64,000 nucleotides of DNA from Acidovorax sp. sic0104 (GTDB lineage: Bacteria; Pseudomonadota; Gammaproteobacteria; Burkholderiales; Burkholderiaceae_C): assembly GCF_019219095.1 (NCBI RefSeq), contig NZ_JAHUWH010000002.1, positions 310,001-374,000 of the forward strand. The letters are read 5' to 3'. Position numbers and translations under genes: made by a program. The notes beneath the pieces were generated by a model that was not told the DNA's origin, made no database searches, and worked only from the letters and a program-made list of their open reading frames with translations. Numbering within the stretch: position 1 is the first letter of the stretch; each line of letters starts with the position of its first letter. Below are positions 46,938 through 58,621 of the stretch, piece after piece.

Positions 46938-47816
46938 TTACTTGAAGCTCAGGCGCACGGGCGCGGCGCCCGGCAGGCCGTCGTAGGTGGCCGTGACGGT
47001 CAGCCCCGCCTTGGGCGGCAGCAGCGGCGAGAACGAGCCCAGGCTGATCAGGTCACCGGGTTGCATGGTCAGGCCTTCCTGCTGGAGGGCGCCGGCCAGC
47101 CACACCACGGCATTGAGCGGGTGTTCCAGGATGTCGCTGCCCTTGCCGCCACCCAGGCGCGCGCCGCTGGCATCGGTGAGGGACACATTCATGTCGGCCA
47201 GCGCCTTGAGCAGCGCAAAGCGCTCGCCCCGGTAAGCCGGCACGGGCAGCGGCGCGCCAGCCACGCCCAGCCGCGCGCCCACATTGATGGCGCTCACGCC
47301 TGCGCCGTTGAGCTTGGGCGGTGCCTGCACCAGCAGGTCGGGCAGTTCGATGAAGGGGATGACCTGATCCACGGCGTCGAGCACTTCCATGGGCGTCTTC
47401 GCATGGTTGATGGCAGCGCTTTTCACGCGCACCAGCATGTCGGCCTCATACAGTGGGCGGGCGCCGAAGGCGGCATCCACCGCCGCGCCGTTCGGAAGGA
47501 TCATGCCTTCGTACAGCTTCCCCCATACAGGCTTGTCGGTGTTGAAGCGCTTTTGTACAGCCGGGTTGGTGAGGCCCGCCTTGTACCCCACCACCTTGCC
47601 CAGGCGCTGCGCCAGCAACTGGTTGACCTTGCCGCGCGTGCACGCGCCATCGGCGTCGGACAGGTTTTCCAGGTTCGCAGCGGGCGTCCTGGCCACGTAG
47701 TTGGCGACGAGTTCGGAGGCCTGCGCATCGGTCAGGCATTCGGCCTGGGCGACTGTCGCAAAAGCGACGGACGCGCCCGCCAGAGCGAGCGAAATGAGGG
47801 TTTGCTGAGTGGTCAT
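46938..47816 (-). CDS. Exported FAH/2-keto-4-pentenoate hydratase-like protein
   Basis: A 292-residue protein with a clear signal peptide (MTTQQTLISLALAGASVAF, cut near AQA-EC) in front of a hydratase/fumarylacetoacetate-hydrolase fold. Characteristic stretches are VVGYKAGLTNPAVQKRF, LYEGMILPNGAAVDA, YEADMLVRVKS (with the metal-binding acidic residue) and HPLNAVVWLAGALQQEG. Cytosolic members act in aromatic catabolism. A secreted version is odd, so the role is open. The ATG at 47816 has GGAGA 8 bases upstream. It is divergent from the alcohol dehydrogenase gene. Confidence 0.8.
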   Translation of the reverse strand: MTTQQTLISLALAGASVAFATVAQAECLTDAQASELVANYVARTPAANLENLSDADGACTRGKVNQLLAQRLGKVVGYKAGLTNPAVQKRFNTDKPVWGKLYEGMILPNGAAVDAAFGARPLYEADMLVRVKSAAINHAKTPMEVLDAVDQVIPFIELPDLLVQAPPKLNGAGVSAINVGARLGVAGAPLPVPAYRGERFALLKALADMNVSLTDASGARLGGGKGSDILEHPLNAVVWLAGALQQEGLTMQPGDLISLGSFSPLLPPKAGLTVTATYDGLPGAAPVRLSFK

Positions 47817-47982
47817 CGGTGTCTCCGGGTTGTAGAGTGCCTGGAACCTGCCCGTTGCCTGCACCCCGCGCTCCTCGCAGAGCGGCCCCGCGCACAGCGC
47901 AGTGGCCGACCCCGTCTCGCTTCGCAGGCACGGCAACGGACGACTCCAGCGGCCCATCGTAAACGTAACTTCTGCAACCACC

Positions 47983-49119
47983 ATGGCTTTCATCTACTAC
48001 GTCACACAGATCCAGTTCGAGTTCGGCGCCGTCCAGCTGCTCAAGCAGGAGTGCGAACGCGTGGGCATCACCCGCCCGCTGGTGGTGACGGACCCCGGCG
48101 TGAAGGCCGCCGGCGTGCTGCAGAAGGCGCTCGATGCGCTGACGGGCCTGCCCGTGGCGGTGTTCGACCAGACCCCCGCCAACCCCACCGAGGCCGCCGT
48201 GCGCGCGGCCGTCGAGGTGTACAAGGCCCAGGGCTGCGATGGCCTCATCGCCGTGGGCGGCGGCTCGGCCATCGACTGCGCCAAGGGCATCGCGATAGCG
48301 GCCACGCACGAAGGGCCCCTGACCCACTACGCCACCATCGAGGGCGGCTCGCCGCGGATCACCGACCGCGCCGCGCCGCTGATCGCAGTGCCCACCACCA
48401 GCGGCACGGGCAGCGAAGTCGCGCGCGGCGCGATCATCATCGTGGACGACCACCGCAAGCTCGGCTTCCATTCGTGGAACCTCGTGCCCAAGACCGCCAT
48501 CTGCGACCCCGAACTGACCCTGGGACTGCCGCCCGCCCTGACCGCCGCCACTGGCATGGATGCGATTGCGCACTGCATGGAAACCTTCATGTCCGCCGCG
48601 TTCAACCCGCCGGCCGACGGCATCGCGCTGGACGGACTCGCCCGCGGCTGGGCCCACATCGAGCCCGCGACCAGGAACGGCAGCGACCGCGATGCGCGCC
48701 TTCACATGATGAGCGCCAGCATGCAGGGCGCCATGGCGTTCCAGAAAGGCCTGGGCGCGGTGCACTCACTCAGCCACAGCCTGGGCGGCGTGAACCCGCG
48801 CCTGCACCATGGCACGCTCAACGCCATGTTCCTGCCGGCCGTGGTGCGCTTCAACGCGGGGGCCGAGTCGGTGCGCAAGGACAGGCGCCTCGCGCGCATG
48901 GCGCACGCCATGGGCCTGGCGTCGGCGGGCGATATCCCCGACGCCATCCGCGACATGAATGCACGCCTGGGCCTGCCCACGGGCCTGGCCGCCATGGGCG
49001 TGTCGGAGGCGCTGTTCGACGACATCATCAAGGGCGCGATGGCCGACCACTGCCACAAGACCAACCCGCGCGTGGCCACGCCGCAGGAATACCGCGAGAT
49101 CCTGGCCCAGTCGCTCTGA
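47983..49119 (+). CDS. Iron-containing alcohol dehydrogenase
   Basis: A 378-residue group III dehydrogenase. The NAD-binding part shows GLIAVGGGSAIDCAKGIA and PTTSGTGSEVARGAIII. The metal site is formed by Asp/His in TGMDAIAHCMETFMSAAFN, His in VHSLSHSLGGVNPRLHHG, and a further His. The ATG at 47983 starts the family sequence (MAFIYYVTQIQFEFG). The substrate is not evident. The divergent neighbour is an exported hydratase, hinting at a small catabolic locus. Confidence 0.92.
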   Translation: MAFIYYVTQIQFEFGAVQLLKQECERVGITRPLVVTDPGVKAAGVLQKALDALTGLPVAVFDQTPANPTEAAVRAAVEVYKAQGCDGLIAVGGGSAIDCAKGIAIAATHEGPLTHYATIEGGSPRITDRAAPLIAVPTTSGTGSEVARGAIIIVDDHRKLGFHSWNLVPKTAICDPELTLGLPPALTAATGMDAIAHCMETFMSAAFNPPADGIALDGLARGWAHIEPATRNGSDRDARLHMMSASMQGAMAFQKGLGAVHSLSHSLGGVNPRLHHGTLNAMFLPAVVRFNAGAESVRKDRRLARMAHAMGLASAGDIPDAIRDMNARLGLPTGLAAMGVSEALFDDIIKGAMADHCHKTNPRVATPQEYREILAQSL

Positions 49120-49378
49120 ACGAGCGCGTCCCGGCCCCGGCCAGATGTCCCGGGGCTTACCTCAACTGCCTGGACTGCGGGCGCACGCATGAACGCGCCC
49201 TACGGCCCGGCGGCACGTCGGCACGGTGCAGCCCCCCGTGCCACCCTCCCTCCGAATGAAAAGCGGCAGGCCACACTGTCCCTGCGCGACCTCGCTGGCA
49301 CGAAGCGCTAGACTCCGGGCGACAAACAATTAATTAATTAACAATTTCTTACCCCGGGGTCAGGGAAGGCCACTCACG

Positions 49379-52225
49379 ATGCGCACCGGAAAACTCAGCA
49401 ACTGGCTCTGGCGGGGAACGTACCCGCGCCTGTACGTGCCCATTGTGCTGATCATCCTTGCGGTGAGCGCAGTGCGCTACCACTACCTGCTGGCCACCGA
49501 AACAGCCGAGGCGCACCGCCTGGCCACCACCGAGCTGCGCCGCGCGGGGGATGCCCTGTTGCCCGCGCTGTCCGCCCTGCCCGCCGGCGACGCCGAAGGC
49601 GCCGCCATTGTGCTGCGTGAAGCGCTGGCGAACGCGCCCGCCGTGAAGACTCTCCTATGGACCGTCGGCACCCAGCCCGCCGTGGCAGCTGCCAGCCCCA
49701 CTCCTGCCTCCAAAGCGCCCGCCTGGTTCATCGACTGGATCAACCCAGGGCCGCTGGTGCAACAGTTCGGGCAGAACACGCTGGCGGGGCCGCCAGGGCG
49801 CCTCACTGTCACATTGCACGCAGTGCCGCTCGCGGGCCAGATCTGGAGTAGCGTGGTCGTTCAGTTGCGCATCACGGCGCTCAACATCTTCACCATCTTC
49901 TTCCTGCTCACGCTGCTGCTGCGCGCCAACGCACGCATGCTGCGCCGTCTGGCAGAGGCCACCGACGCCTTCCGCCAGGGGCGGCTTGATACGCGCATGG
50001 AGGTCACCGGCACCCTGGAGTCGCGCGCCATGGCCGCCACCTTCAACGACATGGCGGGCAAGGTGCAGTCGCTGGTGCTGTCGCTGCGCGAAACCCAGCG
50101 CCTGCAGAGCGAGCAGTTGCACTTCACGCGCCAGCTCATCGACGCCTTGCCCCTGCCCGTGTTCGTGCGCGACCCCAAAGGCACCTACCTGGACGTGAAC
50201 CGCGCCTGGCAGCGGCTCTTCCAGCCCCGGGCAGACCTGGCGCACCCCGCGCCGCCCAGCACCTTCTATCCGCCGGAGCTTTCGCCCGAGCGCTCTGCGC
50301 AGATCGCAATGGCGCAGGACAACGAGATCCGCATCCGCCCCGCCAACCACCACCCCCCGCGGGACATGGCCTACTACGAGGCAGCTTTCACTACCACCAG
50401 CGGCGAGCTGGCCGGCACCATCGGCACCCTGGTGGACGTGACCGAGCGCAAGCGCGCGCAAGAGGCCCTGCGGGCCGAGAAGGAACGCGCCGAGGTCACC
50501 CTCGCGTCCATCGGCGACGGCGTCATCACGACCGATTTGTCAGGCTGCATCGAGACCATCAACGAGGCCGCGCAGCTCATGACGGGCTTCAATGCCGACC
50601 AGGCGATCGGCCACCAGCTGGACACCGTGTTCCGCCTGTACGAAGACCCGGCCAGCCGCACCGCCCAAACGGCCGCGGAGCGCGACACCCAGCCCGGCGC
50701 GCTGCAGCAGGCCACGCAGGAGTTGCTGATCCACCGCTCCGGCGAGCGCTACGCCATCGAATACACGGCGTCGGCCATTCGCAAGGGCGACGGCATGGCC
50801 GTGGGCTGCGTGCTGGTGTTCCGCGACGTGACCGAGACGCGCAACCTGCGCCACCAGATCTCCTGGCACGCGCGGCACGACGCCCTCACGGGCCTGTACA
50901 ACCGCGCCGCGCTGGCCGAGCGGCTGACCCACGCGATCTTCGTGGCCCGGCAAAAAGGTCTGCTGCTGGCCGTGTGCATGCTGGACCTGGACCACTTCCA
51001 GGCCGTGAACGACGCGCACGGCAATCGCGTGGGCGACCGGCTGCTCAAGGAAACCGCGCGGCGGCTGGGTGCCTTCATCACGCCGCAGGACGCGGTGGCG
51101 CGCATGGGCGGCGACGAGTTCGTGCTGCTGCTGGGCGAGCAAGCCGACGTTCCCGCCATCGAATCCCGCGTGGGCGTGCTGATGCAGCAGCTGGCGGCGC
51201 CCTATGCCATCGACGACCGGGTGATCACCACCACCGTGAGCGTGGGGGTGGCCGTGTTCCCGCAGGACGACACCAACCCCGACACCCTGCTGCGCCATGC
51301 CGACCAGGCCATGTGCCAGGCCAAGAGTTTCGGGCGCAACCAGATGCACGTGTTCGACGTGCAGCTCGACCACGCCGTGCAGACCCAGCACACCCGCCAG
51401 ACGCGCGTCGCGCGGGCGCTGCATGCGGGCGAGCTGGTGCTGCACTACCAGCCCAAGGTCCACCTGCGCACCGGCGAGATCATCGGCCTGGAGGCGCTGC
51501 TGCGCTGGCAGCACCCCGAGCAGGGCCTGCTGGGCCCGCAGCACGTGCTGCCGCTCATCGAAGACGCGGAGCTGGAGGTGGAACTGGGCGAATGGGTGCT
51601 GCGCCAGGCGCTCACCCAGATGCGCTACTGGACCGATGCCGGCATGCACTGGGAAGTCAGCGTGAACATCTCCGCGCGGCATTTCCACCGGCCCAACTTC
51701 GTCGAGCGCTTGAAGGACATCCTGCACACCTGCCCCGAAGTCTCGCCCACCCGGCTGGAGCTCGAGATCCTGGAATCGGCTGCGCTGGAAGACATGCAGT
51801 ACATGCGCCACATGATGCAAAGCTGCCAGGCGCTGGGCGTGCGCTTTGCGCTGGACGACTTCGGCACGGGCTTTTCGTCGCTGTCCTACCTCAAGCGGCT
51901 GCCGGCCGAGACCATCAAGATCGACCAGTCCTTCGTGCGCGGCATCCTCGAAGACGAAGAAGACCTCACGCTGGTCAGCGCCATCGTCGCTCTGGCGGCG
52001 GCCTTCCAGCGGCATGCGGTGGCGGAAGGCGTGGAGACTGCGGAGCAATGCGCCAAGCTGCTGGAGCTGGGCTGCGAGCGCGCCCAAGGTTTCGGCATCG
52101 CTCGGCCCATGCCCGCGCACGAGGTGCTCAGCTGGGCACGGGACCACGCCACGCGCCACGCCGCCAGGGCGGTGCAGGAGGCTGCGCGCCGCCCCGCGGC
52201 TGCGCCTGCCGGCTACAGGCGCTGA
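49379..52225 (+). CDS. Membrane PAS-GGDEF-EAL protein (cyclic di-GMP turnover)
   Basis: A 948-residue sensor-type protein. A transmembrane segment at about 20-38, a periplasmic region, a second one at about 162-180 (ALNIFTIFFLLTLLLRA), HAMP (about 185-235), and two PAS domains (about 250-365 and 375-495) precede a GGDEF domain with the intact site ARMGGDEFVLLL (about 575-586). An EAL domain follows with GLEALLRWQHPEQG (about 703), DDFGTGFSSLSYLKRLP and HAVAEGVETAEQ, all catalytic motifs present. The inhibitory RxxD site is missing: TPQD stands there, so no product inhibition is expected. It could have both activities. An AT-rich stretch (TTAATTAATTAAC near 49330-49345) precedes it and may hold the promoter. 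Confidence 0.93.
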   Translation: MRTGKLSNWLWRGTYPRLYVPIVLIILAVSAVRYHYLLATETAEAHRLATTELRRAGDALLPALSALPAGDAEGAAIVLREALANAPAVKTLLWTVGTQPAVAAASPTPASKAPAWFIDWINPGPLVQQFGQNTLAGPPGRLTVTLHAVPLAGQIWSSVVVQLRITALNIFTIFFLLTLLLRANARMLRRLAEATDAFRQGRLDTRMEVTGTLESRAMAATFNDMAGKVQSLVLSLRETQRLQSEQLHFTRQLIDALPLPVFVRDPKGTYLDVNRAWQRLFQPRADLAHPAPPSTFYPPELSPERSAQIAMAQDNEIRIRPANHHPPRDMAYYEAAFTTTSGELAGTIGTLVDVTERKRAQEALRAEKERAEVTLASIGDGVITTDLSGCIETINEAAQLMTGFNADQAIGHQLDTVFRLYEDPASRTAQTAAERDTQPGALQQATQELLIHRSGERYAIEYTASAIRKGDGMAVGCVLVFRDVTETRNLRHQISWHARHDALTGLYNRAALAERLTHAIFVARQKGLLLAVCMLDLDHFQAVNDAHGNRVGDRLLKETARRLGAFITPQDAVARMGGDEFVLLLGEQADVPAIESRVGVLMQQLAAPYAIDDRVITTTVSVGVAVFPQDDTNPDTLLRHADQAMCQAKSFGRNQMHVFDVQLDHAVQTQHTRQTRVARALHAGELVLHYQPKVHLRTGEIIGLEALLRWQHPEQGLLGPQHVLPLIEDAELEVELGEWVLRQALTQMRYWTDAGMHWEVSVNISARHFHRPNFVERLKDILHTCPEVSPTRLELEILESAALEDMQYMRHMMQSCQALGVRFALDDFGTGFSSLSYLKRLPAETIKIDQSFVRGILEDEEDLTLVSAIVALAAAFQRHAVAEGVETAEQCAKLLELGCERAQGFGIARPMPAHEVLSWARDHATRHAARAVQEAARRPAAAPAGYRR

Positions 52226-53409
52226 ACCGCCCCCAGGTCAGGGCGTTCGAGCCACGCGGCCCATTCGTCCACCAGTTGCTGGCTCGCGCGCGTGGCCGCG
52301 AGCCAGGCCTTGGCACGGGCAGCGCCATCCGTGCCGTAGTGCGTGAAGTCATTGCGGTCCGGCAGCTTGGCGTTGGGCAACGAGCGCACCCATTCCGGGC
52401 TGGGCGAGAGCACCACCATGGTGTCCAGCGCGGACGTGGAACGGTGGCGCCACTTGAGCCCCTTGTCCAGCCAGCCGGGTACCACGCGGTGCTGGAAGTG
52501 CGGGTACAAGACCAGCCCAGGCGAGCGAAGCAATCCAGAATTTGAATGATTCTGGCCGCTATCGTCCGCTGGCATTGCGCCACCAGCTACCAAATCAATA
52601 GCATTCGACATGATCTGCCGGCCATAGGCCAGGTGCAGGTGGTAGTCGGTGATCCCCCCATCCCAGTACGCCCCGGGCGGCGCGCCCGGAATGTTGTGCA
52701 CGGCCTGCAGCACGAAGGGGATGGAGCAGCTGGCCTGCAACGCGGGCATGAAGTTGCCTGCATTCAACGCCACTTGCCGAGTACGGTAGTCCGACGTGGC
52801 GAACGGCAAGGCCGCGCAGGCGCCTGCCGCCGCGCCAGCGGGCGCGTTCTCGGGCGATGAAAAGACCACCCGCTCCAGCCACGCGCCCATCGCCTTGCGG
52901 TGCACGGTGTTGGACAGGAAGGCGCCCAGGTAGCCCAGGGGCGTGGCCACGCCATGCTCGCGCCGCAGCATGTGGCGACCGCGCGAGGTGACGATGTGCA
53001 GCCGAAAGCGCGGATGATTCAGCACTTCGTCCACCCTGCCGCCATAGAAGGCATCGAGGCTCTGCCCGAAACGCTCGCTGACGTGCGCGGCAGAGGGCCG
53101 CTTCTTGCCGGGCGGCAGGTCGTAGTTCTGGTGGATGTAGTCACGCTCCAGCCGCTCGAACGCCGCCACCGGGTCGTGCAGGCAAGCCGTGGCCATGCGC
53201 CACGCGCCAATGGAGGCACCGACCAGGTGCACCGGCTGCTCGGACTGCGGCAGCCACTGCCCGAAGATGAAGCGGTCCAGCGGCCCCAGGATGAGGCCTT
53301 TGGGCCCGCCCGCCGCACCGGGGATCACGCCGACGTCGGAGGGCTGCAGCCCGTGCTGTTCAAGGTGCTCGCGGGCGCGGGGGCCGGCATAGATGCGCAG
53401 GGCTTTCAT
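52213..53409 (-). CDS. Patatin-like phospholipase with a repeat-derived in-frame segment
   Basis: A 398-residue protein of the patatin-like acyl hydrolase group. It has GVIPGAAGGPKGLILGPLDR, the Ser nucleophile in HLVGASIGAWRMA (about residue 65), and the catalytic Asp in YWDGGITDYHLHLAYG. After LAYGR an insertion of about 25-30 residues (NAIDLVAGGAMPADDSGQNH and flanks) interrupts the usual run into LVLYPHFQHRVVPGWLDKG. This insertion is encoded by a copy of the dispersed hairpin repeat (52539-52605). The ATG at 53409 gives the family start MKALRIYAGP. Its 3' end overlaps the GGDEF-EAL gene by 13 bases, tail to tail. Confidence 0.88.
   Translation of the reverse strand: MKALRIYAGPRAREHLEQHGLQPSDVGVIPGAAGGPKGLILGPLDRFIFGQWLPQSEQPVHLVGASIGAWRMATACLHDPVAAFERLERDYIHQNYDLPPGKKRPSAAHVSERFGQSLDAFYGGRVDEVLNHPRFRLHIVTSRGRHMLRREHGVATPLGYLGAFLSNTVHRKAMGAWLERVVFSSPENAPAGAAAGACAALPFATSDYRTRQVALNAGNFMPALQASCSIPFVLQAVHNIPGAPPGAYWDGGITDYHLHLAYGRQIMSNAIDLVAGGAMPADDSGQNHSNSGLLRSPGLVLYPHFQHRVVPGWLDKGLKWRHRSTSALDTMVVLSPSPEWVRSLPNAKLPDRNDFTHYGTDGAARAKAWLAATRASQQLVDEWAAWLERPDLGAVQRL
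52539..52605. repeat. Dispersed hairpin repeat, copy 7, inside a coding sequence
   Basis: It begins ATTTGAATGA, as copy 2 does on its reverse strand, followed by a CTGGCC-rich part and the tail AGCTACCAAATCAATAGCA (52585-52603), the strongest match to the family tail. It lies in frame in the patatin-like gene and is read on the minus strand. Confidence 0.75.
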
Positions 53410-53482
53410 GGACGAGGATTGTCGCAAAGGGCGGCGGCTGCGCCTGTCGCGCCGTGGCGGTGCCCGGCATTGGAGCGCGCCC

Positions 53483-54310
53483 TCAGACGACGTAGTCGGC
53501 AGCCTCTGGCTTGACCGTCCAGTCGATCGGGTCCTGCTGCAGGACCATGTCGATGTCGAGGCCCAGCGTCAGGCCCACCTCGCCGGGGAACGACACCGCC
53601 AGCTCCTTGTCGGTAAGCTCTACTTCGCGGGCGCGGGCACGCCAGGAGGCCAGGTGGATGACGCCCGCCAGCGGTTCGTAGACGTTGTTGTCGAACGGCG
53701 CACCCTGGTGCTGAAGAGCGTCCACCACCGCTTCGGGCAATTGCCACCGACGCGCCAGCGCGGCCGTGACATGGCCGTAGCTGTAGCCGAAGATGCGGTG
53801 CTCGATCTTGCCGCGCCGCAGGTCGAATGGCGCGACCAGCGTGTTGACGGAGTGCGCCTTTTCCGGGTCGGCCAGGTGGATCACCAGCTCGCCCAGCGCA
53901 TGCAGCAGGCCGGCCGTGAACGCGGCGATCTGGCTTTGGTGCACGATGCCCGCCAGCGACCGCGCCAGCTTGGCGGTGTTCAGGCTGTAGCGCCAGAACT
54001 GCTGCATGTTCACGCCCGGCACCGAGCGCGACGTGGTGCCCAACGTGGCGGACGACACCAGCGAGCGCAGTTGCACGGTACCCAGCAGCGCCAGCGCTTC
54101 GGGAATGCCCGCGATCTGGCGCGGCAGCTGGAAGGTGGCCGAATTCGCCAGCTCCAGCAACCGGGCGGCCAGCGCGGGGTCCGTGCCGAAAAGCTGGTTC
54201 AGGCGCCGCAGGCTCGGTTCCTCGTGGGCCAGCTCGTTCATCAGCAGCGCCACGGCGCGCGGAAGACTGGGCAATGCCACTGGTTGGGCCAGCAGTGCGT
54301 TCAACTCCAT
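53483..54310 (-). CDS. HDOD domain protein
   Basis: A 275-residue protein filled by an HDOD (HD-related output) domain. It shows LPSLPRAVALLMNELAHEEP, LNQLFGTDPALAARLLELA, ALALLGTVQLRSLVSSA and FTAGLLHALGELVIHLADP, where typical HD metal residues are degenerate. HDOD proteins act as signalling scaffolds, often with cyclic di-GMP systems; two GGDEF proteins lie in this window. It stands alone between patatin and tex genes. No membrane segment is visible. Confidence 0.9.
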   Translation of the reverse strand: MELNALLAQPVALPSLPRAVALLMNELAHEEPSLRRLNQLFGTDPALAARLLELANSATFQLPRQIAGIPEALALLGTVQLRSLVSSATLGTTSRSVPGVNMQQFWRYSLNTAKLARSLAGIVHQSQIAAFTAGLLHALGELVIHLADPEKAHSVNTLVAPFDLRRGKIEHRIFGYSYGHVTAALARRWQLPEAVVDALQHQGAPFDNNVYEPLAGVIHLASWRARAREVELTDKELAVSFPGEVGLTLGLDIDMVLQQDPIDWTVKPEAADYVV

Positions 54311-54369
54311 GGGTAGGGCACCGGGGGGTTTGGGTAGGCCGATTATGGCCCGCCCTCCCCGCCTGGCAC

Positions 54370-56739
<2,370 letters not shown>

Positions 56740-56941
56740 GTGTGGGCAAACTCTCTCTGACTGACAGGAGCCGGCCGCGGGCCGGACTCCCAAACAAAAC
56801 GCGAAGCGCGGGAGTTTGCCACAGGCGCCCGGGCCTTCCCCCGCCCCCAGGGCAGCGCCCCCGACGAAAGCCGACACACCCGCGCCGAGCCCTGCTGCAC
56901 CGCAGGGTGGGCCGGACATCCCTAGAATGCCGGTGCTGGCC

Positions 56942-57349
56942 ATGACGACTCCCTTGCCCTTCCCCATCCGCACCGAATGCCCACCAGGCACCTGCGTCTG
57001 CGGCCGGGACGAGCTGATGGCGGCACCCGGCGGCGACGTGCGCATCCTGCGCCTCACGCGGGCCGAAGAGAAAAAGCTCATGGAGCGCCTGGAAAACCTG
57101 ACCAGCCTGGAAGACCTGCGCCGCATGCAGGACCGCATGGAGCAGCAGCTGGGCGTGCGACTGTCCATCACCCCGGGGCCGAACGAGGTGCGCACCCTGC
57201 GCGGCATTGCCATCCTGGTGCTGGAGCAGCCCGGGCTGTGTCGCAAGACACGCCAGGCCATCCCTGCGGCCATCAAGAAAAGCCTGGACCAGCGCCCTGA
57301 AATCACCTACGAGCTGCTTGACGAAAGCGGGTTGTTCGGCAGCTTGTGA
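56942..57349 (+). CDS. Conserved-looking small protein with Cys cluster, function unknown
   Basis: A 135-residue cytosolic protein. The N-terminus carries three Cys in TECPPGTCVCGRDEL (residues 11-25), a spacing suited to metal or Fe-S binding. The rest is helical, with TRAEEKKLMERLENLTSLED, MEQQLGVRLSITPGPNEVR and KTRQAIPAAIKKSLDQRPE. Another Cys follows at about 100. Its family is not recognised. Codon usage is like its neighbours, so it is probably a genuine resident gene. It lies between divergent tex and a DUF72 gene on the same strand, 41 bases apart. Confidence 0.7.
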   Translation: MTTPLPFPIRTECPPGTCVCGRDELMAAPGGDVRILRLTRAEEKKLMERLENLTSLEDLRRMQDRMEQQLGVRLSITPGPNEVRTLRGIAILVLEQPGLCRKTRQAIPAAIKKSLDQRPEITYELLDESGLFGSL

Positions 57350-57390
57350 TTCTGTGCCCCGTGCTCGAAAGCCCCTTTCGCCCCGCCTGA

Positions 57391-58491
57391 ATGCAAGACG
57401 ACCTGTTCGGCGGCCCGCCGGCGCCGCCGCCCTCGCCCTCACCCACCAGGACGCTGAAGCCTGAAGCCGCCCCCGCGCCACGCCGTACGGGCGTGCACCC
57501 CGCCCCGGGGCACGACGCACTGCGCGCCCTGGCAGCCGCGCTGCCGCAGCGCCTGCGCCTGGGGACCTCGTCCTGGACATACCCGGGCTGGAAGGGCCTG
57601 GTGTGGGAGGGCGAACATTCCGAATCCATGCTGTCAAAGCAGGGCCTGGCCGTTTACGCCCAGCACCCGCTGCTGCGCACCGTGAGCATCGACCGCAGCT
57701 TCTACCGGCCACTCACGGTGAGCCAGTACGAGCGCTATGCCTCGCAGGTGCCCGACGACTTCCGCTTCGTGGTCAAGGCCCCGAGCCTGGTGACCGACGC
57801 GCTGGTGCGCGCCGAAGACGGCCGGGGCCGCGAGCCCAACCCCGCGTTCCTGAACCCCGAGCTGGCGCGCAGCGAGTTCGTGGAGCCGGCGCTGCAGGGC
57901 CTCGCGCACAAGCTCGGCGCGCTGGTGTTCCAGCTCAGCCCGCTGCCGCTGTCGCAGCTGGACCGCATGCCGCAGTTGCTCGAGCGCCTGCGCGCCATGC
58001 TGCTGGCACAGCCCGCGCTGGCGCCCCTGGCGCCCGATGGCGTGATCGCGGTGGAAGTGCGTGACCCCGAATGGCTGACGCCCGCGTTCGCCGCCGTGCT
58101 GCGCGAGGCAGGCGCCACCTACTGCCTGGGCCTGCACCCCAAGATGCCGCCCCTCAAAGACCAGCTGCCGGTGCTGCGCGCGCTGTGGCCCGGCCCGCTT
58201 GTCTGCCGCTGGAATCTGCACCCCATCCACGGCCCCTACGGCTACGAAGAAGCCCAGAAGCTCTATGAGCCCTACGACCGCCTGCACCACCCCGACGAAG
58301 AAACCCGCAACGAGCTGGCCGCCGTGATCGCCGGGATGACCGGGCGCGGGCAGAACGCCTTCGTGAGCATCAGCAACCATGCCGAAGGATCGGCACCGCA
58401 CACGGTCTTGTGGTTGGCGCGTGCCGTGGCAGCAGCCACGGGCAGCGCCAGCGCCGGCACAGGCGGAGCGGTTGCCGAAACCCCGGCGTAG
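57391..58491 (+). CDS. DUF72 domain protein (YecE-like)
   Basis: A 366-residue protein with a Pro-rich N-terminal tail (about 1-45) and the DUF72 TIM-barrel-like fold. It opens RLRLGTSSWTYPGWKGLVW, followed by TVSIDRSFYRPLTVSQY, FRFVVKAPSLVTDAL and the C-terminal SISNHAEGSAPHTVLWLAR. DUF72 biochemistry is unknown; YecE is implicated only loosely in nucleic-acid metabolism. It may be co-transcribed with the small Cys-containing gene upstream. Confidence 0.88.
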   Translation: MQDDLFGGPPAPPPSPSPTRTLKPEAAPAPRRTGVHPAPGHDALRALAAALPQRLRLGTSSWTYPGWKGLVWEGEHSESMLSKQGLAVYAQHPLLRTVSIDRSFYRPLTVSQYERYASQVPDDFRFVVKAPSLVTDALVRAEDGRGREPNPAFLNPELARSEFVEPALQGLAHKLGALVFQLSPLPLSQLDRMPQLLERLRAMLLAQPALAPLAPDGVIAVEVRDPEWLTPAFAAVLREAGATYCLGLHPKMPPLKDQLPVLRALWPGPLVCRWNLHPIHGPYGYEEAQKLYEPYDRLHHPDEETRNELAAVIAGMTGRGQNAFVSISNHAEGSAPHTVLWLARAVAAATGSASAGTGGAVAETPA

Positions 58492-58547
58492 GGCGCGGAG
58501 CACCGGCAAGATCGCATCTCCCGTCGCTCAAACGCCCGAAAATCTGC

Positions 58548-58606
58548 TTCTAGCGTGCTCCAACGCTTGTTGGAAAAGCGTTGTCAGCTATCTTATCAAT
58601 AGCACG
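58548..58606. repeat. Dispersed hairpin repeat, copy 6
   Basis: CAACGCTT (58561-58568) pairs with AAGCGTTG (58576-58583), then the tail AGCTATCTTATCAATAGCA (58586-58604). It lies between the convergent DUF72 and efflux-pump genes. Confidence 0.75.
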
Positions 58607-58621
58607 CCCATGGACCACGGG

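Noticed and set aside
49325..49350. TTAA-type short tandem repeat as a phase-variation switch for the GGDEF-EAL gene
   Set aside because: Only three to four units are present, outside the coding sequence; an AT-rich promoter is a simpler explanation.
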